A stretch of DNA of 25,023 nucleotides, from positions 14,747 to 39,769 of the forward strand of contig DBVX01000088.1 of NCBI GenBank assembly GCA_002308815.1, in the 5' to 3' direction. The notes under the pieces were generated by a model, which ran no database searches, had not been told where the DNA came from, and saw only the letters and a program-made list of their open reading frames with translations. This DNA comes from Bacteroidales bacterium UBA1253 (GTDB lineage: Bacteria > Bacteroidota > Bacteroidia > Bacteroidales > Paludibacteraceae). How positions within the stretch are numbered: the first letter of the stretch is position 1; each line of letters opens with the position of its first letter. A program made the translations under genes and the position numbers. Of this stretch, positions 14,579 to 23,491 are shown in pieces.

Positions 14579-17194
14579 ATGAAAAAATCACTTACTATCC
14601 TTCTTCTCGCGGCGTGTGCATTTGTGTATGCGGACGAGAAAAACTTTATGGTAATGAGCGACATGCACGTTATGGTGAAGTCGCTCTGGGATCAGAACCA
14701 TCCCGAAGTGTTCTATTCCGACCCCAAGATGGTGGAGCACTCGCAGGAGTTGTTCGACATTGCCATTGAGCGGGTTAAGGAGAAAGCCCCTGACTTTCTG
14801 CTCGTGCCGGGCGACCTGACCTACAACGGTGAAAAGGCAAACCACGAATACGTGGCGAAGAAATTCGCCGAACTGAAAAAGGCGGGTATTGCGGTATTTG
14901 TTATTCCCGGCAACCACGACATCTCCGATCCGGGAGCGAAAGACTACTCGACCGGCAAGGGTGTCAAGACCGCCAACCTTTCCGCTACAGAGTTCGCCGA
15001 ACTCTATTCCGCATTCGGTTACGGCGATGCTGTTTTGCGTCTTGACGAGGGCGTGGACTCACTTGCCTATATGACCTATTTGGGCGATAATATCGCTATC
15101 ATCGGTCTGAATACCAACAAATCCAATATAGGCGGACACAAGTCCGCCGGAGGATTCACCGAAGGAATGATGACGTTCCTCAAACAGTGTACCGACAAAG
15201 CCCTCAAAGACGGTCGTGACAACATCCTCGTGATGGCTCACCATCCCATTATGGAGCATATCAACGGGCAGTCGTTCATTGACGTGAACCACATCGCCAA
15301 TATGGAGGAGGGTATGATTCCCCTTGCCACGATCCAGGAGCAACTTACTGCCGCGCACGTCCACGTGGTCTTCACCGGTCACGCGCACCTGCACACCGCA
15401 TCGCACATTTCGACTGCCAATGGTGATCTCTACGACATCTCAACAGGCTCCACCAGTTCGTACCCCAGCCCTATGCGCATAGGGTCAATAGACACCAATC
15501 TGGGACTTATCACTCTGACAGGTGAGGAAATCGAAAAATATATGGATGAAGGTCTGCTGCGCGATACGGTTCTTTCCAACGGCGCAATCAACACAATCGC
15601 CTCCAAACTGTACGCCAATCTGGGAAGAATCAAGGAGGAAGTGGATAAACATCCTTCTGTTAAGACCAAGATTCCGGCTCTTGCCGAAATTGACAAATAC
15701 AGTGCAGCCGATATTCAGAAAATTTCCCGCAAGCACCTCGGAGAACATCTGTACAAGGCACTTTGCGCCCTCTCACGCGGAGATGAGGATGCCTACTTTT
15801 TTGACAATGAAGCACAGGAGGGCATTGATGCATTCAATGCTATGTTGGAGGAAATTATCGGAGTGGACTATACTACTGTTATGACAGCTCTGGAAATGGC
15901 AGATATTGACACTGATTTCGGCGTTGACCCCGAGATGCTCTTCAACAGCATTTACGATAATAACGTCTTCATTGGAGATGAGGAATACTATACGTCTGAT
16001 GGTGCGGGAGGGGAAAACGGAGCCCCTATTGACGATGTGTCTCTTCGCGACCCCAAGAGCAGCTATACGCTGACAGTTAAAGGAGACGAGCACGGAACGG
16101 TAACAGGGACAGACACCTACGATGCGGGATCAAAAGCGACAATCGAAGCCAAGGCTAAAGAACACTATCACTTCGTTGAATGGAAGGAGGACGGCGACAA
16201 GAACGCCAAGCGCGAGATTACCGTGAACGCAGATGCTACCTATACGGCAGTCTTCGCCATTGACCAGCATACCGTCAGTGTTGTTGCAGGCGAACACGGC
16301 AATGTAACCGGAGCGGAAGAAGGGAAAAAATACGACTACGGCACGACGTTGACACTCGAAGCCACAGCGGACGAGCATTATCACTTTGTCGAATGGAAGG
16401 AGGACAAGAACACGAACGCCAAACGCGAAATCACCGTGAATGGCGATGCCACCTATACGGCTGTCTTCGCCATTGACCAGCATACCATCACCGTCAAAGC
16501 AGAACACGGCAAGGTAACAGGAGCCGGTATCTACGACTACGGCAAGACAGTAAAGCTCACAGCCACTGCGGACGAACATTACCATTTCGTTCAATGGTCA
16601 GACGGCAACAAGACTGCCACACGCGAAATCACTGTGAACGCCGATGCCACCTATACGGCTCAGTTCGCTATTGACCAACATACTATCACTGTCAAAGCGG
16701 AACACGGCAGGGTAACAGGAGCCGGTACCTACGACTACGGCAAGACAGTAAAGCTCACAGCCACTGCGGACGAACATTACCATTTCGTTCAATGGTCAGA
16801 CGGCAACAAGACTGCCACACGCGAAATCACCGTGAAGGGCGATGCAACCTATACGGCAGTCTTCGCCATCGACCAGCACACCATCAAAACGGCTGGCGAG
16901 CACGGCAAGGTAACGGGAGCCGGAACCTACGACTACGGCAAGACAGTAACGCTTACCGCCACAGCGGACAACGGATATGAGTTCAAGCAATGGAGCGACG
17001 GCAATACTGACAATCCGCGTGAGGTGAAAGTGACCGAAGATATTACCTATACTGCTGTGTTCGAGAAGAAAACCGAAACGGCAACCGAAACAGTAGAACA
17101 AAACGCCGAACAATCCGTTAAACGAATGGAGAACGGCAAGTTGGTAATCTACATCAACGGCAAGAGATACAATGCCGCCGGACAGGAACTGTAA
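14579..17194 (+). CDS. Exported metallophosphoesterase with five InlB-type repeats
   Basis: The 871-residue protein is a paralog of the preceding one. It has a signal peptide (1-18), then a metallophosphoesterase domain with D28/H30 in SDMH, GDLTYNGE, PGNHD, AHHP and GHAH motifs, and a divergent helical part (about 300-480). Unlike its neighbour it carries five tandem divergent InlB B-repeat-like modules of about 61-66 residues (residues about 496-828; each has HG.VTG..YD.G, a histidine- and tryptophan-rich FV.W block, and ends in TYTA.F). The tail (RMENGKLVIYINGKRYNAAGQEL) matches the short T9SS-like tail of its paralog. The repeats probably hold the enzyme away from the surface or bind a ligand. 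The gene ends within the arm of a strong terminator. Confidence 0.88.
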   Translation: MKKSLTILLLAACAFVYADEKNFMVMSDMHVMVKSLWDQNHPEVFYSDPKMVEHSQELFDIAIERVKEKAPDFLLVPGDLTYNGEKANHEYVAKKFAELKKAGIAVFVIPGNHDISDPGAKDYSTGKGVKTANLSATEFAELYSAFGYGDAVLRLDEGVDSLAYMTYLGDNIAIIGLNTNKSNIGGHKSAGGFTEGMMTFLKQCTDKALKDGRDNILVMAHHPIMEHINGQSFIDVNHIANMEEGMIPLATIQEQLTAAHVHVVFTGHAHLHTASHISTANGDLYDISTGSTSSYPSPMRIGSIDTNLGLITLTGEEIEKYMDEGLLRDTVLSNGAINTIASKLYANLGRIKEEVDKHPSVKTKIPALAEIDKYSAADIQKISRKHLGEHLYKALCALSRGDEDAYFFDNEAQEGIDAFNAMLEEIIGVDYTTVMTALEMADIDTDFGVDPEMLFNSIYDNNVFIGDEEYYTSDGAGGENGAPIDDVSLRDPKSSYTLTVKGDEHGTVTGTDTYDAGSKATIEAKAKEHYHFVEWKEDGDKNAKREITVNADATYTAVFAIDQHTVSVVAGEHGNVTGAEEGKKYDYGTTLTLEATADEHYHFVEWKEDKNTNAKREITVNGDATYTAVFAIDQHTITVKAEHGKVTGAGIYDYGKTVKLTATADEHYHFVQWSDGNKTATREITVNADATYTAQFAIDQHTITVKAEHGRVTGAGTYDYGKTVKLTATADEHYHFVQWSDGNKTATREITVKGDATYTAVFAIDQHTIKTAGEHGKVTGAGTYDYGKTVTLTATADNGYEFKQWSDGNTDNPREVKVTEDITYTAVFEKKTETATETVEQNAEQSVKRMENGKLVIYINGKRYNAAGQEL
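16064..17062 (+). repeat. Five tandem InlB B-repeat-like coding units
   Basis: Units run about 16064-16255, 16271-16468, 16484-16666, 16682-16864 and 16880-17062, joined by AIDQH linkers. Units 3 and 4 have a period of 198 bp and share an identical 102-bp block (16531-16632 and 16729-16830). Units 1, 2 and 5 are more diverged. This points to recent duplication or gene conversion of the central units. Confidence 0.9.
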
Positions 17195-17236
17195 AAAGAA
17201 AGGCTCTGCCAATCATAATGGCAGAGCCTTTCTTTT
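17194..17236. terminator. Bidirectional intrinsic terminator
   Basis: A perfect 17-bp inverted repeat (AAAAGAAAGGCTCTGCC at 17194-17210 and its complement at 17220-17236) with a nine-base loop lies between two convergent genes. The A-rich and T-rich outer ends provide a U-tract in both directions. It should end transcripts of both the metallophosphoesterase unit and the lipoprotein unit. Confidence 0.9.
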
Positions 17237-17249
17237 CAATTGATCTCTC

Positions 17250-18377
17250 TTATTTGTAAAGCAGCGCAAAGTGGGCGGGGATGTCACCGGTACGTACCGT
17301 CCACTTTTTTTTGCCCTCACGGTCAAGACACCATAGTGCGCCGGGCGATACGTAGTTCTTCGCATCCGTCACGTAGATGTCCTTCGTTACGGGATGAACC
17401 ATAATGCCGTAGGGAATGGTAATATCCACTTCCGGATCGGTAACAAACCGGCGGCTGACCACCTCGTGCGTGAGAACATTGACAACGTTGTACGTGATGG
17501 TGTTGTCCATTGTGACGTAGTTCCATTCCGTGCCATAGACATACAGGCTGTCGCCGTCCAGCCACATATCGCTCACCGCCACGTCCACCGAATCGGTTAC
17601 TGTTTCCGTCTTGGTGTCAATGCAGTAGAGACGGGATGGCTGTTCGTAGTAGTCGCCGCGCGAGGATACCCACAACTGTCCGTGGCGGTCGGCACGCAGG
17701 TGGTGCAGGTTGTTGATCACCTCAATGCGTTTCACTTCACGGAAGGAGGACAGGTCGATAACGCTCACCGTGTTCTCGTAGTTGGGCACCATATAACCGC
17801 CCGAGTTGGCGACATACAGACGGTTGCCCACTATCTCCGGTTCATCGGGTTGGAAACCCACGTGGCAGGTTCCAATAATCTCAAGTGTGGCGGTGTCGAA
17901 CTTGGCGACATAGCCTATCTGACTGTAGTTCTGGTCAATCTGCACCGGACCGGCGTAGGAGGTCAAGTATCCGTATCCGTCTTTGAAGCGCAGGTAGCGG
18001 CAGTTGGGACACTCGATGGTGCCGATATGCTTGGCGGAATCGGCGGTCATCACCTCCACCAGATTGGAGCAGTTGATGACGGCGTAGAGACGGTTGCCGT
18101 AGATCTTCAGGTCGTTGCCTACATCGCCCAACGACTGTACGCGTCCGGGATTGCGCTCGCTGTAGATGTTGCGGTGGTAGATGCCTGTAGCGTAGTCGTA
18201 GTAGTCCAGTGTGGCCTTGTTTGACCCCATATTGCCCTCATTAAGCAGGTAGAATCCGGCTACTTCGCTTCGGATGATGTCGCCTTTCATCTCCTCTTCC
18301 GCCTGCCAAAGAATCTCCTCCTTGCGGCAGGAGCAGACGGCGAGTACGGCTGACAGGATGATGAATGCCTTTCTCAT
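17250..18377 (-). CDS. DUF5074/YncE-like beta-propeller surface lipoprotein
   Basis: This 375-residue product has a lipoprotein signal, MRKAFIILSAVLAVCSC, with C15 or C17 as the lipidated residue. After C17 comes RKEE, which fits the Bacteroidota lipoprotein export signal pattern (Lys plus two acidic residues), suggesting surface display. The rest is a repeated beta-propeller: GFYLLNEGNMGSNKATLDYYD, GNDLKIYGNRLYAVIN, PEIVGNRLYVANSGGY, NLHHLRADRHGQLWVSSRGD and MVHPVTKDIYVTDAKNY are typical blades of DUF5074/YncE-type proteins. Some relatives bind cobalamin at the cell surface (BtuG) beside TonB-dependent receptors, but none is seen here. The ATG directly follows the stop of the giant surface protein gene (TAAATG), so the two are coupled. 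The ligand is unknown. Confidence 0.75.
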   Translation of the reverse strand: MRKAFIILSAVLAVCSCRKEEILWQAEEEMKGDIIRSEVAGFYLLNEGNMGSNKATLDYYDYATGIYHRNIYSERNPGRVQSLGDVGNDLKIYGNRLYAVINCSNLVEVMTADSAKHIGTIECPNCRYLRFKDGYGYLTSYAGPVQIDQNYSQIGYVAKFDTATLEIIGTCHVGFQPDEPEIVGNRLYVANSGGYMVPNYENTVSVIDLSSFREVKRIEVINNLHHLRADRHGQLWVSSRGDYYEQPSRLYCIDTKTETVTDSVDVAVSDMWLDGDSLYVYGTEWNYVTMDNTITYNVVNVLTHEVVSRRFVTDPEVDITIPYGIMVHPVTKDIYVTDAKNYVSPGALWCLDREGKKKWTVRTGDIPAHFALLYK

Positions 18378-21300
18378 TTACCGTATGAGCCACTTCTTGG
18401 TGTCTTCTGTGCCGTCGTTGGCTTCGAAGCGTATGATGTAGGCTCCGTCCGCGCAGGCTGCACTGAAGACAATCTCCGGGTTGCCGTACTCCTCTCCGAA
18501 CAGACCAGACATGATTTCCTTGCCTGTCACGTCATAGACGCGGTACGCGCCCGACAGGTTGGTACGAACGGCAATGTGTCTCGGGTCAATCTGTTGCACG
18601 AGGTGTATTTTCCCTTTTTCGGGTGCATAATACAGCGAGGCGAGATTGGGGGTGAAGTCGCAGGTGCGGAAGGTCTTTCCGTCATCCGTCCGGGTGAGCA
18701 TGGTATAGTAGACTCCCATTTCCAGAACGGGCGACATCTGAATGTATGAGTTGTGCGCGCCCTGTCCGGTTATCTCGGTGTTGTTCAAGAACCAACGGAT
18801 GACAGAGAAGGTGTATCCGCCGTTGTACTTGTCGTTGTACAATGCCAGCACATCGCGCCAGCGCTGTTGGATGAGCCACGACGGGTACAGGACTTTGAAC
18901 GGAAGCTGATAGTCGGTCTTCCGGTCGCAGCCGTCATAAACGGTCAGAGTGAGTACATAGTCATCGGGGCGCACGTATTTTGTCGAGTCCTCGTTGACAG
19001 GCATAGGTACAATGATGAGATGGTCATCCGGAACGGTTTCATGGCTGATGTTCTCCAGTCCTTGTGCCAATGCCTTGTTCTCGAAGATGATGTCGTAGGC
19101 GGCAGGTTCACCGGTGGTGGCGTTGAGCGCAATCCGCAGAGCATCGTCATTGGCGCAAATCTCCGATGTGGCGATGGCGGGTTGGGCGGCAACATAGTCA
19201 CGGTCGATGGAGAGGTTGAGCGTGTAGTGTATACTGTCGCATCCAATACTGCTTTTGAGTGTGTAACTGTAGGTGCCGTCCGCGTTTATATCTTGTGTGT
19301 AACCCGGTGTCGGATTCCATGTGTAGGGCAGTTGGTTGTCGCAGACTTTGTCGGTCTTCACATCAGTTGTGGGTGTCTGTACGGTGAGTGTGAATGTTAC
19401 TACAGAGTCGCAACCGTTGATAGTCTGGAGTGTCCTTGTCTGTGTTCCTGACCCTGTGAATGTAACATCCTGCCATCTGTAAGGCAGCGCGTCAGGACAA
19501 ACCGTTTCCCCGTCGGTTATGTTGTAGTACGATGGATCGACATGGAGTGTCAGTGTCACAACGGAGTCGCAGCCGAGGTACGATTCGAACGCCTGTGTTT
19601 CCGTTCCCGCAGTCTGGAACGTGATATTACCCCACGTGTAAGGCAGTTCGCTTTCGCAGATGGTTTTTTCCGTGACCGTCGGGTCAATTTCGGATATGAC
19701 GGTGAGGGTGAAAGTGACGGTGGAGTCGCAGCCTTGAACGGTCTGGAATGTGTGTGTCTTGCTGCCTGCCGCATCGAACGTTTCAACAACCATGCCGTTC
19801 CTGTCCTTCCATTCGTATGGAAGTCTGCTTTCGCAGATGGTCATTTTGTCCTGAATGTTGTCATAAACACCGGCAACGGTAAGGGTGAATGTTACCACTG
19901 AGTCGCATCCGTGAACGGTTTGGAAAGAGTGTTGTTTGCTGCCCGCATCATCGAATGTCTCCACCACCGTACCGTTCTTGTCTTTCCACAGGTAGGGCAG
20001 TTCGTTTCGGCAGACGGTCGCGCCGTCGGTGAGGTTGTACGTGCGGAGGACGGTCAGGCGGAAGGTTACCACCGAGTCGCAACCCGCCACAGTTCCGATG
20101 TTCTTTGTCACCTCGCGGTAGAAGGTCTGGTCGTCCAAGTCGGTGTAAGCGTCGTTCGCTTTGAACGTCTCGCCCTCCCACGTGTAGGGCAGTTCGTTCT
20201 GGCAGACGGTCTTTCCGTCCGTCATATCATAGTAAACGGGATTGACAGTCAGGTGGAGGATGACCAGTGAGTCAAGATCGCCTTGTATGGTCTTGGTCTG
20301 ATAGGTGTACTCGTTCGTTTGCGTACATTCGATTCCGTTCCAGATGTAGGGAGTTTCGTTTTCGCAGACGTTTTCGTAAACTTCCTCCGTTTCGATATTG
20401 CGGACAATGACGGTAAATGTGACAACGGAGTCGCAGCCCGCTTCCGTCTGACCGGTGGCCTGGCAGTCGAGGCAGTCCGAAGTGTAGGTCTGCTCGAAGG
20501 CGGTGCCTGCGAACACGGTGAAACTTTCGGTGTCCTTGATGTATTTGGTTCCGAGGTCTTCCGTCTTAGTCGGAAGGATGGTCAGTTCGAGGTGGACGGT
20601 GCTGTCGCAGCCCAATACGGAGGGCAGTGTTACTTCCCTGTTCTGCGCTTCGGTTTCCGTGTGGATGGGGATGTCCTGATCGCCGACATGCCATGAGAAG
20701 GCGGGCAGGTCGTTTTCGCAGATGGTTACGCGGTCGTAGGTGTGTTCGGGAATGACGGTGAGCGTGAACTGTACCGTAGAGTCGCATTCCAGTGATGAAG
20801 GAAGCGTTTTCGGTTCAAGTGTCACCGTCAGGAATCCCGCGCCGTTGTCCGTGAGGTCGGCCGCAGTGACGGTTTCGCCCTCCCACGTGTAGGGAAGAAG
20901 GCTCTCGCACACCGTGTCGCCGGCCTGTATCACACCGTCAATGACAATCAGCGTGTGACTGACATTCGCATCACAGGCATTCTCGGCATCCCTCGTCTGT
21001 GTGCCCGCTGTGGTGAATGTCATTCCGTCCCATTCGTAGGGCAACTGATGGGGACAGATGGCGACAGTGTCTTTGACATCCTCTTTCGGCTCCGTCTCTA
21101 TGGGAATCAGAATGGTGTATGCGTTGCACCCTTCGGTGGGGGTGATGAGAGGATTCGTACGGAATTCATCCTCGCTGTTGTACGTCTTTCCTTTCCACGT
21201 GACGGGGTAGGAGCAGACGGGCATTGATTCGTAGGTGGTGTCGTTGGGTATGGGAGTGAGATCCAGATACCATACGGAATCGCACATGTTGGCGACCGTT

Positions 21301-23096
21301 CCGTCCGTGACGAATTCCATTCCGTCCTGCGAGAGATCGGTGATGGTGGTTCCGAAGAAACTGATGTCGCCGTTGGCAAGCGCTTCGTCCAGTTCGTCCG
21401 CGCATAATCCCGGGTTGTAAGGGATGCGATAGGAAGGGAAGACTTTAACCGTTATTATTGTTACCGAATCAATATCCGGACATTGTGTGGATTTTGTTAC
21501 ATCTTGGTAAACAATCTTTTCGCCCTCGAACTGATAGTACTCCCGTCCTTCCAATGTATAATAATCCTCTTCGAAAGATATGAAGGTGGTGTCCGTAACA
21601 TCGTCATAGTTCAGCAGGTAAAAGTCGTTCTGGCAGTAGGTGTTGACCACCTGAACGGTCTCGGGGATGATGATGACTTCGTGGATGGTGATTGAGTCAC
21701 AGCCGTAAATATCCGGATCGGTTGTCTGGTAGATGGTCCCGATGGCATTTTCCATATCCAGTATTATTCCTTCTTCCGATCCGTCATCCACCACAATATT
21801 GATGAAGTTTCCTTCGCCCAGGTCGAACTCGCACTGCCAGAAAGTGTCTGTTACTTCCACAGGAACAGTCCGTGGCTCGTGCAGGGTCAGACTGAGGGTT
21901 ACGATGGAATCCTCCTTGTTATTGTTTATGCCGCCTTTTTTGACTTCGTCCTGTATCCCGTTCTGCGAGATATCATTGATGACTATACCACCGTTGTTCC
22001 ACGGTCGCCAGATGAAAGGCAAAACTGCGGAGCAGGTGTCCACATAATCCGTCACCTCTTTCGCGCAGTCGCCGAATACGGCGTTAACCTCCATATCCCC
22101 GCTTTGCATCGTAATGCTGTACGTGCCGTTGCCGTTGTCAATTATCGAACCGGCATCTGCTCCCGTCCATCCTTTGAAACAAACCGAAGCGTTGTCAGGG
22201 GTGGGGGTGAGAGTGACCTTATCGCCTTCTTTGTGGTTCTCGCAATCCGGCTTTGTGGTTACGGTTCCGTTGCCTTCTTTCGTTACTGTCAGTTTATGAA
22301 CATCCTGATTGGTCTTTCTGCCGATGGTTACGGCAGGTTTCTTGCCGCATTCCTGACCGCCTATCTGAATGTAGATATTCCCGTCATCGGCGACACCAAC
22401 CGTAACTTGATGACTGTTAAAATAAGTAATATAGCTCGTCGCTGTAGTCCCTTCCACATATTGCGTGTTGTTATTGGACAAGTCTCCATGAGTCGATGCA
22501 TACGAAGAGAACGGACAAACCCATACGCCCCCCGTATAATCTTTATAGAAATCGTGGATTCTATATGCTAACAGATAGGGCCAGTCAGTAGGAATATCTG
22601 TATGTGTCCAATAATAGGTGTAGCCATAGTATTTGTACAACCCTACCATTGGTTTGGTCAAATCGTATATCCCTGCTTTAGGACCTACACCATTGGCGTA
22701 TGTCTGCGTGAGATTGGGATTGTTTCCGTCACCAATCCACCAGTATAGTTGAATGTAGTTGTCTGTGTTCTCGGAGCGGTTCGACCATGCGCGAACACGG
22801 ATAAACTTGTTGTAATTCCACGTTTGAGGTGCGGCATCACCGCCCATATATCGTAGCCAGTCCTCGTTGTTGTCGGTATAGAAATCCAGTTCTATGTTGT
22901 CCTCCTCATACAAGAACTGATCGCGTTGTCCGACTTTTTCAAATTCAGGGCAGCATTGCGCATACGAATACGCCGCAAAACAGAAAAACACAAAAAAAGT
23001 CAGAACCCGATTCAGGGAAAGTAAAGAAGGATGTACGGAAGAGCGTACGGATGACCTTACGAAAGATTGAATCGATGAAGTCAAAGAATGTGTCAT
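18378..23096 (-). CDS. Giant T9SS-secreted repeat protein, probable adhesin
   Basis: The ATG at 23096 gives 1572 residues; a start at 23177 lies upstream of the promoter and was rejected. An unusually long Ser/Arg-rich n-region precedes the hydrophobic core VLTFFVFFCFAAYSYA, with signal cleavage near residue 47. Residues about 48-265 are an aromatic-rich domain I do not recognise. Residues 268-341 are one divergent InlB-type repeat (HKLTVTKEGNGTV...). From about 350 to 1360 come roughly 13 repeats pairing C-x-x-x-L-P-Y-x-W with GCDS-V-x-x-x-L-x-V, probably Ig-like domains with a disulfide. After another beta-rich region, the last 80 residues (YRVYDVTGKEIMSGLF ... DGAYIIRFEANDG ... KKWLIR) are a T9SS type A sorting domain. 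The protein is therefore exported and attached to the surface, probably for adhesion or glycan/host contact. Confidence 0.9.
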   Translation of the reverse strand: MTHSLTSSIQSFVRSSVRSSVHPSLLSLNRVLTFFVFFCFAAYSYAQCCPEFEKVGQRDQFLYEEDNIELDFYTDNNEDWLRYMGGDAAPQTWNYNKFIRVRAWSNRSENTDNYIQLYWWIGDGNNPNLTQTYANGVGPKAGIYDLTKPMVGLYKYYGYTYYWTHTDIPTDWPYLLAYRIHDFYKDYTGGVWVCPFSSYASTHGDLSNNNTQYVEGTTATSYITYFNSHQVTVGVADDGNIYIQIGGQECGKKPAVTIGRKTNQDVHKLTVTKEGNGTVTTKPDCENHKEGDKVTLTPTPDNASVCFKGWTGADAGSIIDNGNGTYSITMQSGDMEVNAVFGDCAKEVTDYVDTCSAVLPFIWRPWNNGGIVINDISQNGIQDEVKKGGINNNKEDSIVTLSLTLHEPRTVPVEVTDTFWQCEFDLGEGNFINIVVDDGSEEGIILDMENAIGTIYQTTDPDIYGCDSITIHEVIIIPETVQVVNTYCQNDFYLLNYDDVTDTTFISFEEDYYTLEGREYYQFEGEKIVYQDVTKSTQCPDIDSVTIITVKVFPSYRIPYNPGLCADELDEALANGDISFFGTTITDLSQDGMEFVTDGTVANMCDSVWYLDLTPIPNDTTYESMPVCSYPVTWKGKTYNSEDEFRTNPLITPTEGCNAYTILIPIETEPKEDVKDTVAICPHQLPYEWDGMTFTTAGTQTRDAENACDANVSHTLIVIDGVIQAGDTVCESLLPYTWEGETVTAADLTDNGAGFLTVTLEPKTLPSSLECDSTVQFTLTVIPEHTYDRVTICENDLPAFSWHVGDQDIPIHTETEAQNREVTLPSVLGCDSTVHLELTILPTKTEDLGTKYIKDTESFTVFAGTAFEQTYTSDCLDCQATGQTEAGCDSVVTFTVIVRNIETEEVYENVCENETPYIWNGIECTQTNEYTYQTKTIQGDLDSLVILHLTVNPVYYDMTDGKTVCQNELPYTWEGETFKANDAYTDLDDQTFYREVTKNIGTVAGCDSVVTFRLTVLRTYNLTDGATVCRNELPYLWKDKNGTVVETFDDAGSKQHSFQTVHGCDSVVTFTLTVAGVYDNIQDKMTICESRLPYEWKDRNGMVVETFDAAGSKTHTFQTVQGCDSTVTFTLTVISEIDPTVTEKTICESELPYTWGNITFQTAGTETQAFESYLGCDSVVTLTLHVDPSYYNITDGETVCPDALPYRWQDVTFTGSGTQTRTLQTINGCDSVVTFTLTVQTPTTDVKTDKVCDNQLPYTWNPTPGYTQDINADGTYSYTLKSSIGCDSIHYTLNLSIDRDYVAAQPAIATSEICANDDALRIALNATTGEPAAYDIIFENKALAQGLENISHETVPDDHLIIVPMPVNEDSTKYVRPDDYVLTLTVYDGCDRKTDYQLPFKVLYPSWLIQQRWRDVLALYNDKYNGGYTFSVIRWFLNNTEITGQGAHNSYIQMSPVLEMGVYYTMLTRTDDGKTFRTCDFTPNLASLYYAPEKGKIHLVQQIDPRHIAVRTNLSGAYRVYDVTGKEIMSGLFGEEYGNPEIVFSAACADGAYIIRFEANDGTEDTKKWLIR
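19215..22060 (-). repeat. About 13 tandem CxxxLPYxW...GCDS protein repeats
   Basis: Units of about 60-100 codons recur along the central half of the giant gene. Each begins with a cysteine a few residues before LPY-x-W and ends with GCDS followed by alternating hydrophobic residues. Two neighbours at about 19730-20080 are most alike (WKD-x-NG-x-VVETFD-x-AGSK-x-H-x-FQTV). One unit near 20254-20283 has lost its cysteine (QGDLDS). Confidence 0.85.
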
Positions 23097-23143
23097 AAGC
23101 GACTGAAATTTACAAGTTAAGTCTTGTCCTGTCCAAAAACGCG

Positions 23144-23175
23144 CAAAGATACGGAAAACAGTGCAAAATGCCAAC
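23144..23175 (-). promoter_or_regulatory. Promoter of the giant surface protein/lipoprotein unit
   Basis: On the minus strand GTTG (23175-23172) is followed after 20 bp by TATCTTTG (23151-23144), a full match to the Bacteroidota -33 TTG / TAnnTTTG arrangement. Transcription should begin near 23137, about 40 bases before the ATG at 23096, which supports that start. Confidence 0.8.
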
Positions 23176-23354
23176 AATTGTGCGAAAAATCTTTATATTT
23201 TTTGTAAAAGACGCGGTTTTTTCTCTTATCCGCTTTCATTTGTCGCCTCGTGTGGTTTGTCCGCAGTGCCACTATCCTTCTGTCGGGCAGGCATAAGCCA
23301 AACGGATTCTGTGCATAGGATGTTGAGAAAAAATGCCCAAAAATGACATAAAGT

Positions 23355-23385
23355 TTTGGAAGATACAGGAAAAGCAGTACTTTTG
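23355..23385 (+). promoter_or_regulatory. Promoter of rplU-rpmA-serS
   Basis: TTTG at 23355-23358, a 19-bp spacer and TACTTTTG at 23378-23385 match the Bacteroidota primary sigma consensus. The predicted start near 23391 leaves a roughly 100-base leader before rplU. Confidence 0.85.
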
Positions 23386-23387
23386 CG

Positions 23388-23433
23388 CCCGTTTTGCGCG
23401 TCAGGGCTCGGAAAAGTAGCCGTCAAAAGCGGG
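23388..23433 (+). promoter_or_regulatory. Possible structured leader of rplU
   Basis: CCCGTTTTG (23388-23396) can pair with CAAAAGCGGG (23424-23433) with one bulged G, enclosing a smaller GGCT/AGCC stem. Ribosomal protein operons often have autoregulatory leaders, so this could bind L21, but the transcription start may cut into the 5' arm. I do not recognise it as a known family. Confidence 0.35.
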
Positions 23434-23491
23434 ACAAACGCATTTGAAGAGGTCGCCTTGACCGCTGTTACTAAAATTCATTATAAGTACA

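Larger units (their letters stand above)
23097..23491. other. Divergent intergenic region
   Basis: This 395-bp gap separates the giant surface gene (minus) from rplU (plus). It holds the two promoters listed here, a 48-bp leader for the minus unit and a roughly 100-base leader for rplU. Between about 23176 and 23354 I see only A/T-rich sequence and no gene or repeat. Confidence 0.7.

Noticed and set aside
16130..17212. Minus-strand open frames opposite the InlB-type repeats
   Set aside because: They repeat the same peptide at the repeat period, so they are antisense shadows.
18753..22571. Series of plus-strand open frames of 100-230 codons opposite the giant gene
   Set aside because: They recur with the repeats of the giant gene and are shadows of its repeated codon pattern.
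23097..23177. In-frame upstream start for the giant surface protein
   Set aside because: The start codon lies upstream of the promoter at 23144-23175, so it could not be on that transcript.
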